A model generated the notes under the pieces. It made no database searches, was not told where the DNA came from, and saw only the letters and a program-made list of their open reading frames with translations. From Verrucomicrobiales bacterium (GTDB taxonomy: Bacteria; Verrucomicrobiota; Verrucomicrobiia; Verrucomicrobiales; DEV007): DNA of 33,427 nt. This document shows positions 1-5,905 of this stretch, in pieces; positions within the stretch are counted from its first letter, which is position 1; each line of letters begins with the position of its first letter. Position numbers and translations under genes: made by a program. The stretch lies in NCBI GenBank assembly GCA_021648365.1, contig JAKISY010000051.1, positions 1-33,427 on the forward strand, given 5' to 3'.

Positions 1-6
1 ATTTTG

Positions 7-1053
7 TTAATTTTGTTCATCTGGTCTCTTTTTATCTGTGTAAATCTGCGACATCTGCGGTTCACTTTTTTTGTTTTTTTTAGCCAAGCAACCGGGGCAA
101 TTTTGGGCGTAGTGGTGGGGTTGGATTTCTTCGAAGGGGGGGGCGTGGGCGAGTAGGCAGAGGGTGGGGTCGCCGAGGGTGTTGCGGGGGTGAAAGGCGC
201 AACCGGGGCCGAGTTGGGCGGGGTTGGGTGGTAGTCCGGGGATGGTGTAGAGTTCGCTGTCTTTGTCGTGGATGGCGGGGATGCTTTTGAGCAGGGCGCG
301 GGTGTAGGCGTGCAGCGGGTGACGGAAGAGTTCGGCGGTGGGGGCGGCTTCGACGATGCGACCGGCGTACATGACGTTGATGTTGTCACACACTTGGGAG
401 ATCACGGCGAGGTCGTGGGTGATGAAGATGACTGCCATGCCGAGTTTTTGTTGGTGACTTTTGATCAGTTCGAGGATCTCGGCTTGCACGGTGACGTCGA
501 GGGCGGTGGTGGGTTCGTCGGCGATGAGCAGTTCGGGTTTGGCGATCAGTGCCATGGCGATCATGACGCGCTGTCGCATGCCGCCGGAGAATTGATGGGG
601 ATAGGCTTGGATGCGGGCTTCGGGATTGGGGATGCCGACGTCGCCGAGAGCTCGAGTGGCAATTTTGAGGGCGTCACTTTTATTGGTATCGGTGTGTAGT
701 AGTAGCGGTTCGATGAGTTGTTGGCTGATGCGCAGGAAGGGGTTGAGCGAGGTCATCGGGTCTTGGAAGATCATCGCGATGCGGCTACCTCGGATGCTGC
801 GTAATTTTTTCTCTCCGCAGGTGAGTAGGTCGGTGCCGTTGAAGAGGGCGCTGCCGGATTCGATTTTGCCGGGAGGTTTGGGGATCAGTCCCATGATGGA
901 GTAACAGGTGACGGATTTTCCCGAGCCAGATTCGCCGACGATGCCGATGCTTTCACCACGCTCTAGTTTGAAGGAGACGCCGTCCACGGCTCGCACCACA
1001 CCTTCTCGGGTATGGAAGTAGCAGCGTAGGTCGTTGACGTTGAGTAGGCTCAT
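7..1053 (-). CDS. oppD: Oligopeptide ABC transporter ATP-binding protein, OppD/DppD type
   Basis: One of the two ATPases that power peptide import through the OppBC channel at the cytoplasmic face. Walker A is GESGSGKS, the ABC signature is FSGGMRQR, Walker B is LLIADEPTTALD and the switch His is in FITHDLAVI. The C-terminal oligopeptide-transporter domain follows, with a Cys-bearing segment (GCAFHPR, then NCPGC); in this family such cysteines can hold an iron-sulfur cluster, but here the usual second Cys after PR is Asn. It is the last gene of oppB-oppC-oppD, 8 bp after oppC. A partner oppF is not in the window and may lie beyond position 1. The last 15-20 residues, including MSQIYTDKK, are encoded by a dispersed intergenic repeat, so the native stop was probably further upstream. 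Family assignment is very secure; the exact C-terminus is real in this sequence but atypical. Confidence 0.95.
   Translation of the reverse strand: MSLLNVNDLRCYFHTREGVVRAVDGVSFKLERGESIGIVGESGSGKSVTCYSIMGLIPKPPGKIESGSALFNGTDLLTCGEKKLRSIRGSRIAMIFQDPMTSLNPFLRISQQLIEPLLLHTDTNKSDALKIATRALGDVGIPNPEARIQAYPHQFSGGMRQRVMIAMALIAKPELLIADEPTTALDVTVQAEILELIKSHQQKLGMAVIFITHDLAVISQVCDNINVMYAGRIVEAAPTAELFRHPLHAYTRALLKSIPAIHDKDSELYTIPGLPPNPAQLGPGCAFHPRNTLGDPTLCLLAHAPPFEEIQPHHYAQNCPGCLAKKNKKSEPQMSQIYTDKKRPDEQN
30..66 (-). repeat. Dispersed repeat, CAGATTTACACAGATAA type, copy inside the oppD 3' end
   Basis: On the minus strand this stretch reads through CGCAGATTTACACAGATAA, preceded by CCGCAGATGT. The same core occurs at 11036-11056 (plus strand), and a related CATCTGTGTCATCTGCGG sequence occurs at about 11212-11230. 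Elsewhere the element is intergenic. Here it is translated as the C-terminal tail of OppD. Confidence 0.7.
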
Positions 1054-1061
1054 GTTGTGGG

Positions 1062-2024
1062 TTAATCTTTGGAGCTGCGTACGTCGAAGGCGTCACGCAG
1101 GCCGTCGCCGAGGAAGTTGAGGGCGAAGAGGGTGAGAGAAAAGACCAGTCCAGGGATGATCAGCAGGGAGGGTTGGGTTTCGAGAAAGTTGGCGCCTTCT
1201 TTGATGAGAATGCCCCAGGAGGAGTTGGGGGCTTCGACGCCCATGCCGAGGTAGGACAAGGCGGCTTCGTAGAGGATGAATCCCGGGATGGTGAGCGAGG
1301 CATAGACGATGGCGGGGCCGATGGTATTGGGGATGATATGGCGAAAGAGAATGCGTCGGCGGGTGAGTCCGAGGGAGATCGCGGCTTCGATGTATTCCTG
1401 GTTTTTGATGGCGATGACTTGGGCGCGGGTGATGCGTGCGAGGGTGAGCCAGCCGAGTGCTCCGATGGCGATGAAGAGAGGGAGGATGTTGGCGCTGCGC
1501 ATGACCAGTTCTTTGTTCCATCCCCATTGTTCGACGGTCCATTGGGCGCTGATGTCGATGGGTTCGGCGACTACGACTTTTAATATGATGACGAGGATCA
1601 GGAAGGGGATGGCATAGAGGATATCGACGATGCGCATCATCAGGGCGTCGGTTTTGGCTCCGGCGTATCCCGAGGCGGCGCCGTAGCTGATGCCGATGAT
1701 GAGTGAGACGGCGGTGGCGACAAAACCGACCAGCAGGGAGATTTGACCTCCATAGAGGATGCGGGAGAACAGGTCGCGACCGAGTTGGTCGGTGCCGAAC
1801 CAGTGTTGCCATGAGGGGCTGGCGAATTTGTTGGTCAATAAGATGGTATTGGGATTTTTGCAGAACCAGGCGAAGACAAAACACAGCAAGATGATGAGGG
1901 CGAGGAAGTAGAGGCTGCCCATGGCGACAGAATTTTTGCGCAAACGCAACCAGGCGTCGCGACCAAGCGAGGTGCCTTTGATCGCTTCTGCGAGGGGGGT
2001 ATCTTTTCCGCTGGCTTGCGTCAT
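1062..2024 (-). CDS. oppC: Oligopeptide ABC transporter permease, OppC/DppC type
   Basis: Inner-membrane permease subunit that pairs with OppB to form the peptide channel. A cytoplasmic N-terminus of about 30 residues precedes the first membrane segment (GSLYFLALIILLCFVFAW). A periplasmic loop follows with the family motif HWFGTDQLGRDLFSR, and then the BPD_transp_1 core. The ATPase-contact EAA loop is EYIEAAISLGLTRRRI. Length (320 aa) is normal for the family. The start ATG overlaps the end of oppB by 4 bp (ATGA), so the two are translationally coupled, and oppD follows after 8 bp. Nothing looks damaged. Confidence 0.95.
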   Translation of the reverse strand: MTQASGKDTPLAEAIKGTSLGRDAWLRLRKNSVAMGSLYFLALIILLCFVFAWFCKNPNTILLTNKFASPSWQHWFGTDQLGRDLFSRILYGGQISLLVGFVATAVSLIIGISYGAASGYAGAKTDALMMRIVDILYAIPFLILVIILKVVVAEPIDISAQWTVEQWGWNKELVMRSANILPLFIAIGALGWLTLARITRAQVIAIKNQEYIEAAISLGLTRRRILFRHIIPNTIGPAIVYASLTIPGFILYEAALSYLGMGVEAPNSSWGILIKEGANFLETQPSLLIIPGLVFSLTLFALNFLGDGLRDAFDVRSSKD

Positions 2025-2944
2025 GACTCGGAGGTGCGTGCTCGCGGGTTGAGCATGCCAACCAAGAGGTCGGATGCGAGGTTCATGATGACGACGAGCA
2101 GGCCGTAAAATAGGGCGAGGCCGATGATGAGGAATTCGTCGCGGTCGAAGATGGCGGTGACGAAGTGTTGTCCCATGCCGGGGATTTGGAAAATGGATTC
2201 GACAATGAAGGAGCCAGAGATCAACGCAGCAAATGCGGGGCCAATGAAGGCGACGGAGGGAATGAGACCACCACGTAGGGTGTGCATGATGATCAGACGT
2301 GGCAGCGGCACTCCTTTGGCGTGGGCGGTGCGGATGTAGTCTTGGGAGAGGATCTCTAACATGCCGCCTCGGGTGAGTCGTGCGAGGTAGGCGGCGGTGG
2401 CGAGCCCGAGGGTGATGGCTGGCAGCAGGACGTCGATGGGGCTATCCCAGCCGGCTATTTTTAGAATGGGAATACGGGTGGCGATGTGGATCTGTAATAG
2501 GGGGCCGACGACAAAGGCGGGCACACAGATGCCGATCATGGCGATTGCCATGCCGGAATAATCGATCCAGGTGTTTTTGCGCATCGCAGAGATCACGCCG
2601 ATGGGGATGGCGATGGTGATGGCAAAGATGAGGGCGATGAGACCGAGGATGAGCGAGGCGGGAAAAGACTGCGCGATGAGCTCGGCGACGGGACGGCGTT
2701 TTTTGATCGAGTAATTGAAGTCGCCGTGCAGCAGGATGTTTTTGGGGTAGTTGAGGTATTGGATGAAGAGCGGGTCATTGAGCCCCGATTGCTCGCGCAT
2801 TTGATGCTGGATATCTTCAGGGATGTTTTTTTCGCCAGTGAAGGCATCTCCTGGCATCGCCTTCACTAGGAAGAAGGTGATGGTATAGAGTGCGAAGAGG
2901 ACGAGTAGTCCCTGTAGCAATCGACTGGAGATGTAGCGGATCAT
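2021..2944 (-). CDS. oppB: Oligopeptide ABC transporter permease, OppB/DppB type
   Basis: Inner-membrane permease subunit of a peptide importer. The N-terminus MIRYISSRLLQGLLVLFALYT is the classic OppB amphipathic start plus first membrane helix, followed by AMPGDAF (compare the family's PGDP region). A further five or so hydrophobic segments follow. The EAA loop is DYIRTAHAKGVPLPRLI and the C-terminal MLNPRAR ending is typical. Length (307 aa) is normal. It is the first gene of the oppBCD block. The short gap upstream (2945-3028) is filled by dispersed repeats, and the gene before it is a TA toxin rather than oppA, which is unusual for an opp operon. No convincing promoter was picked out in that gap. 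Confidence 0.95.
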   Translation of the reverse strand: MIRYISSRLLQGLLVLFALYTITFFLVKAMPGDAFTGEKNIPEDIQHQMREQSGLNDPLFIQYLNYPKNILLHGDFNYSIKKRRPVAELIAQSFPASLILGLIALIFAITIAIPIGVISAMRKNTWIDYSGMAIAMIGICVPAFVVGPLLQIHIATRIPILKIAGWDSPIDVLLPAITLGLATAAYLARLTRGGMLEILSQDYIRTAHAKGVPLPRLIIMHTLRGGLIPSVAFIGPAFAALISGSFIVESIFQIPGMGQHFVTAIFDRDEFLIIGLALFYGLLVVIMNLASDLLVGMLNPRARTSES

Positions 2945-2948
2945 GGGG

Positions 2949-2968
2949 AAGAATTAGGAATTAGGAAT
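2949..2968. repeat. GAATTAG heptamer track
   Basis: Two consecutive copies of GAATTAG plus a partial third precede the TCCCGC hairpin repeat, and another CAATTAGGAAT follows it at about 3019. Longer tracks of the same heptamer occur at 11063-11178 and near 15859-15870, always between transporter genes. Confidence 0.6.
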
Positions 2969-2971
2969 CGT

Positions 2972-3020
2972 ATCCCGCGTCCGCGGGAGGAGATAGCAGG
3001 CGGTTATTACCCGAAAGCAA
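2972..3020. repeat. Dispersed 48-49 bp repeat with TCCCGC hairpin, copy 1
   Basis: The sequence starts ATCCCGC and ends TTATTACCCGAAAGCAA. It contains a strong inverted repeat, TCCCGC GTCC GCGGGA (2973-2988). A second copy lies at 15745-15792, with most positions conserved and the end nearly identical (TATTACCCGAAGGCAA). Both copies lie between genes of peptide transporters, but in opposite orientation relative to those genes, which argues for a dispersed repeat rather than a cis-regulatory leader. Confidence 0.65.
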
Positions 3021-3028
3021 TTAGGAAT

Positions 3029-3439
3029 CTATAGGATTTTAGTTTTGGGTAGTTTTTTTGCGGATTTTTCAAAACTGATCAGCCCAGTTCGTGCTTTTGT
3101 GTATTCGAGGTGAATGAGTCGATCAATGAAGCCTGGTTTTGCGCTTGCCAATCCACCCTGACTGAGTAGGTCTAGCAGCCCGTCCTCCACGGAAAATGTA
3201 GGGTGGGATAAAAGGCGGTGTAAACCTAGCAAAACATCCTGTTTGGGCATTTTGTAATGATGCTGGCAGGCATAGTAGGCTTCGCATACAACTAGGTTGG
3301 AAACAAGTAGGCGTTTGCCAAGGGATGTGGTTTCCTTCATCTGATCAAGAGCCAGTTCAAACTGCTTCTCAGGTAATCCAGTGAGCAAGCGCATCAGTAC
3401 CGAAGTGTCGACTCCGGCGTGTAGATCAGACGGTATCAT
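3029..3439 (-). CDS. PIN-domain toxin (VapC-like), module 1
   Basis: Predicted ribonuclease toxin of a type II TA pair. PIN-fold landmarks are visible: D11 in GVDTSVLMRLL, E53 in VVCEAYY, D106 in GFIDRL, and then LISFEKSAKKL where most PIN toxins have TFDKKL, so the fourth acidic residue is Glu (E124) instead of Asp. Length is 136 aa from the ATG at 3439. I chose this start because that ATG overlaps the antitoxin stop (ATGATACCGTCTGA), the usual coupled arrangement; a longer reading from 3463 would only add residues inside the antitoxin gene. The pair separates oppB from oppA. PIN identity is likely. Whether the D-to-E change leaves it active cannot be told from sequence. Confidence 0.8.
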   Translation of the reverse strand: MIPSDLHAGVDTSVLMRLLTGLPEKQFELALDQMKETTSLGKRLLVSNLVVCEAYYACQHHYKMPKQDVLLGLHRLLSHPTFSVEDGLLDLLSQGGLASAKPGFIDRLIHLEYTKARTGLISFEKSAKKLPKTKIL

Positions 3440-3689
3440 CAAAGTTATTGGTGATGCTTTCACGGATCGATTCCATGGAATGGCTGCTTACTGTTTTGTG
3501 AACGAGCCTGCGCAGCGGTGGCTCAAAGTGCTCCCAATGCTCGGTATCGGCTTCAGGGTCATTGACTGCATGGCCTAGCCACTGGCGGAATAGAGTGATC
3601 ACTAATTCACGAACAGGTCGCCCTTCGAGAGCACTGCGAGCCTTTACTTCACGGTAAAGTTCGTCGGGGATACTGAAAGTCGCCTTCAT
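3426..3689 (-). CDS. Antitoxin with ribbon-helix-helix-like N-terminus, module 1
   Basis: An 87-aa protein immediately upstream of, and overlapping, the PIN toxin. The first about 45 residues (MKATFSIPDELYREVKARSA, then VRELVITLFRQWLG) fit a short beta strand followed by two helices, as in ribbon-helix-helix DNA-binding antitoxins (Arc/CopG-like). The C-terminal half is acidic and would wrap the toxin. A perfect 7-bp inverted repeat lies directly upstream of the start codon (3692-3707), a natural autoregulation site. Assignment rests on fold pattern and gene pairing. Confidence 0.78.
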   Translation of the reverse strand: MKATFSIPDELYREVKARSALEGRPVRELVITLFRQWLGHAVNDPEADTEHWEHFEPPLRRLVHKTVSSHSMESIRESITNNFDDTV

Positions 3690-3691
3690 AG

Positions 3692-3707
3692 ATACAGCTT
3701 GCTGTAT
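3692..3707 (-). promoter_or_regulatory. Candidate operator of TA module 1
   Basis: ATACAGC TT GCTGTAT is a perfect inverted repeat with 7-bp arms. It ends 2 bp before the antitoxin ATG (3687-3689), so a bound dimer would block both transcription and translation initiation. A TTGACA-like box lies upstream on the minus strand at 3724-3719, but I found no good -10 at standard spacing. No Shine-Dalgarno sequence is visible. Confidence 0.6.
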
Positions 3708-3777
3708 TGCTGGGTAAATGTCAAGGAGCTAGGGGAATGCCTAGTTTCTTGGGTTTTTAAAGGGATAGAGCTACTGT

Positions 3778-3842
3778 TGAATCATTCTCTTGTCATCAAT
3801 GAGTTAAGAGGAGTTTGTTGAAATTTGCTGGCCCCAATTCTG
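3778..3842. repeat. Flanking direct repeat, left copy (empty MITE site)
   Basis: About 65 bp (including TTGTCATCAATGAGTTAAG and AAATTTGCTGGCCCC) that reappear at 4727-4759 plus 5017-5056, where the MITE interrupts them. The two copies flank TA module 2 in direct orientation. This left copy has no insertion and therefore shows the pre-insertion site. Confidence 0.8.
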
Positions 3843-3854
3843 TCAGCTCAGGGC

Positions 3855-3883
3855 TTGACTTTAGGTATGTTTTTTCATAGACT
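3855..3883 (+). promoter_or_regulatory. Promoter of TA module 2
   Basis: A -35 box TTGACT (3855-3860), a 17-bp spacer and a -10 box TAGACT (3878-3883) precede the antitoxin. The expected start of transcription falls next to the palindrome at 3887-3904. Confidence 0.6.
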
Positions 3884-3886
3884 GGT

Positions 3887-3904
3887 TAATTGATTGATCA
3901 ATTA
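3887..3904 (+). promoter_or_regulatory. Candidate operator of TA module 2
   Basis: TAATTGA TTGA TCAATTA is a perfect 7-bp inverted repeat around a 4-bp centre, placed just downstream of the -10 box and upstream of the ribosome binding site. It is suited to repression by the Phd-type antitoxin-toxin complex. Confidence 0.65.
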
Positions 3905-3911
3905 GGGTTTT

Positions 3912-3920
3912 AGGAGGTGA
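3912..3920 (+). promoter_or_regulatory. Ribosome binding site of the Phd-type antitoxin
   Basis: AGGAGGTGA lies immediately before the ATG at 3922. It is an unusually full Shine-Dalgarno match for this window, where most genes lack one, and it fixes the start. Confidence 0.75.
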
Positions 3921-3921
3921 T

Positions 3922-4170
3922 ATGAAAACATTAACTGCATTTGATGCGAAAACTCATTTTGGAGCGTTGCTGGATAGGGTTCAATCTGGTGAGGAGGTCG
4001 TTATCACGAGACGAGGTCAAGTGGTGGCAAGAGTGATTCCCGAAGGCTTGGATGACGTAGATAATCGTCAGGATCTAGTGACTGCCATGCGTGCTTCTCG
4101 CGAGGCAATACGTAAAAGTAATGGCTCACTTGATATGCGCGAACTGATAGACGAAGGGCGACGTTACTGA
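3922..4170 (+). CDS. Phd/YefM-family antitoxin, module 2
   Basis: An 82-aa antitoxin. The N-terminal pattern FDAKTHFGALLDRVQSGEEV followed by VITRRGQVVARVIP is the Phd/YefM DNA-binding fold (compare the family's A+..F..LL..V..GE.v.ItrrG..vA.l.p). The acidic and helical C-terminus (residues about 50-82) would neutralise the toxin. The stop TGA shares its last base with the toxin ATG at 4170, so translation is coupled. Promoter, operator and a strong ribosome binding site are all visible upstream. Confidence 0.92.
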   Translation: MKTLTAFDAKTHFGALLDRVQSGEEVVITRRGQVVARVIPEGLDDVDNRQDLVTAMRASREAIRKSNGSLDMRELIDEGRRY

Positions 4171-4586
4171 TGGCTTTTGTGGTTGATGCCTCCATGGTGC
4201 TTGCGTGGTTACTTCCCGACGAAGGCACCGAGTATGCCGAGATGTTTTTGGAGCGGTGGATGAAGGGGGAGGCGATTTCAGCTCCTGAATTGATTCGTTA
4301 TGAAGTGAGTAATGCTCTTGTCATGGCGGCGACCAGACGCGGGCGTTTAAGTGATGAGCAGATGCGAATCAAGTTACAAGAATTTGATGCGCTTGCTATT
4401 TCTCTCAATGAAGATTCGGGACGTGCAACGACACGCCAAACGGTCGAACTTTCTGTGCGTCATGGACTGAGTATTTATGACGCTGCCTACCTTGAGCTTG
4501 CCAAGAGAGTCAGTAAACCACTAGCGACGCTCGACAAAAAACTGAAATCAGCGGCTGCCAGCGAAGGGGTTTTATTTGAGGTTTGA
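4170..4586 (+). CDS. PIN-domain toxin (VapC-like), module 2
   Basis: Predicted Mg-dependent RNase toxin of 138 aa. All four acidic PIN residues are present: D6 in VVDASMVLAWLL, E45 in RYEVSNAL, D104 in SIYDAAYLELA and D122 in ATLDKKL. It is translated from an ATG that overlaps the antitoxin stop by one base. The module runs opposite to the surrounding opp genes and is flanked by direct repeats, which suggests it arrived as a unit. The RNA target cannot be read from the sequence. Confidence 0.92.
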   Translation: MAFVVDASMVLAWLLPDEGTEYAEMFLERWMKGEAISAPELIRYEVSNALVMAATRRGRLSDEQMRIKLQEFDALAISLNEDSGRATTRQTVELSVRHGLSIYDAAYLELAKRVSKPLATLDKKLKSAAASEGVLFEV

Positions 4587-4749
4587 GGCATTGCCTAGGA
4601 ATGGTTGCGTTGTGTTAATAAAGATTCCTGTTGGGGAGCCTGATTATGGGGGCAAACTATCAACTTCTGCGATAGCGGTTGGTGTTCAAATTGCAAGAAT
4701 TGTAGGAGATCGCGACTTGTGAAATTTGATCAATTCTTTTGTCATCAAT

Positions 4750-4759
4750 GAGTAAAGGG
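4750..4759. repeat. MITE target-site duplication, left
   Basis: GAGTAAAGGG, repeated exactly at 5017-5026 on the other side of the element. Confidence 0.88.
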
Positions 4760-5016
4760 CAATGGCACTTAGTTAAGCTACTGTATCGTCTTTCACACTA
4801 CTCGATAAAAAACATTTCAACCACTGATCGGCACTGATAAACACTGATGTGTGATGTTTTTACGACTCAATCTTTCTTTTATTATCAGTGCAAATTAGTG
4901 CCGATCAGTGGTTTAACTCTTCAATTCCAAAACATGTCGCGCACTGTGATTTTGCATGTGAGACAGGAGTCGGTTTACTGAAAAACACGAGAAGAGCCCT
5001 TAACTAAGTGCCATTG
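4760..5016. mobile_element. 257-bp MITE with IS4-like ends
   Basis: The ends are perfect 18-bp terminal inverted repeats: CAATGGCACTTAGTTAAG at 4760-4777 and its complement at 4999-5016. They are bracketed by an exact 10-bp duplication, GAGTAAAGGG. There is no transposase gene. The end sequence resembles that of IS4 (AATGCCGATCAGTTAAGG), and IS4-family elements make duplications of about this length, so mobilisation by an IS4-type transposase elsewhere in the genome is inferred. The interior holds a second, near-perfect inverted repeat (4819-4848 against 4884-4913). The uninterrupted copy of the target at 3778-3842 independently supports the insertion. Confidence 0.88.
4819..4913. repeat. Inner inverted repeat of the MITE
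   Basis: The left arm, starting AACCACTGATCGGCACT (4819), and the right arm, ending at 4913, match perfectly over 17 bp, and at about 26 of 30 positions when extended to 4848 and 4884. The arm reads like the dispersed AACCACGGATGGCACGGAT repeat found at 11086 and 15824, with TGAT in place of GGAT. Confidence 0.8.
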
Positions 5017-5026
5017 GAGTAAAGGG
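5017..5026. repeat. MITE target-site duplication, right
   Basis: GAGTAAAGGG, identical to 4750-4759. Confidence 0.88.
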
Positions 5027-5107
5027 TTTTGTCAAAATTTGCTGACCCCGATTCTGACTCCGATTCCTGTTACTGGTGCGATCCGAACCACCCCTAATTC
5101 TTTGAGT

Positions 5108-5893
5108 TCATTTCTTAGGGAGTTTCCGGCGTTCATCAATGCGAAATGATACGCGAATATTGGGGCCTTTGTTTTTTGGGAATTCACCGCCGCTTACCGA
5201 AAGTAGCGCCACCTGAAAGTCAGTTCGGCGTATTTCTGCTAATCTTTCTCTTTCCGCCGTATACTTTTCAGGTTCATTCTCAGGAAATAGAGACGGATCT
5301 ACATAGCTTTTGTATCCATAGGTTATCCCCGATTTTGTAATTTGATAAAATGGATTTTTGACTACTGATGGCGAGCTGAATCCATCGCTATGCCACTTCG
5401 CTGCATCTGTAGAGAACCAGCAATATTCAGATGTCCAGAAAGCAGCTGTCCCGCTTCTTTGAAGGTCACTGAAACGCAGTGCAATAGTGATGATATCGGA
5501 AACATGCTCGCTTGCTCCCTTTTTTGTTTCCGTTCTAAAATTCCGATATGCGAGTGTTCTGACTTTTTGTTCGCCGTCATACTCCTCAAGATAGATTGAA
5601 ACCGAAATAGTTTCCCCTGGAACTGATAACGGAATTTGCCAGACCCGAATATTCAGAAGTTGATTGATCTGCGCTGAGGACAATCTTGCTTTGTCTGACC
5701 GAATGACTTTACCTAGAGTGAGTCCTTCGTTGAATATGGGATCCGCGTTTAGTATCGGAAACATTGATGCACGGTATTTTTCTTCTTCGCTTTTTATTTC
5801 TCCTGTTGGCCAGTATCGAGAGCTCTCCTGCTTACATCCGATCTGTGTGAATATAATAAAGCCAAGGAGAGTGAATAGAAGAAGGTATTTCAT
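5108..5893 (-). CDS. Hypothetical lipoprotein downstream of oppA
   Basis: A 261-aa protein with a clear lipoprotein signal: a hydrophobic stretch LLLFTLLGFIIFTQIGC with the lipobox Cys at residue 20, followed by a polar mature N-terminus. The rest is soluble-looking, with many beta-prone segments, and I recognise no family. The gene begins 12 bp after the oppA stop on the same strand and may share its transcript. Its base composition is visibly A+T-richer than oppA, and TA modules and a MITE lie just downstream, so it may belong to acquired DNA that split oppA from oppBCD. Function unknown. Confidence 0.75.
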   Translation of the reverse strand: MKYLLLFTLLGFIIFTQIGCKQESSRYWPTGEIKSEEEKYRASMFPILNADPIFNEGLTLGKVIRSDKARLSSAQINQLLNIRVWQIPLSVPGETISVSIYLEEYDGEQKVRTLAYRNFRTETKKGASEHVSDIITIALRFSDLQRSGTAAFWTSEYCWFSTDAAKWHSDGFSSPSVVKNPFYQITKSGITYGYKSYVDPSLFPENEPEKYTAERERLAEIRRTDFQVALLSVSGGEFPKNKGPNIRVSFRIDERRKLPKK

Positions 5894-5905
5894 GTTGTTG
5901 TGATG

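Larger units (their letters stand above)
4587..5107. other. Gene-free stretch holding the MITE and its flanks
   Basis: No credible coding sequence in these 521 bp. Contents: 4587-4726 is unremarkable apart from a small inverted repeat (AGGCA T TGCCT) at the end of the toxin gene. 4727-4759 and 5017-5056 are the two halves of a repeat also found at 3778-3842. 4760-5016 is the MITE. The stretch 5057-5107 runs into the end of the lipoprotein gene. Confidence 0.75.

Noticed and set aside
1093..2061. Second long minus-strand frame over oppC
   Set aside because: Composition is dominated by Arg, His and Pro and it has no domain. OppC in the other frame is fully conserved in pattern.
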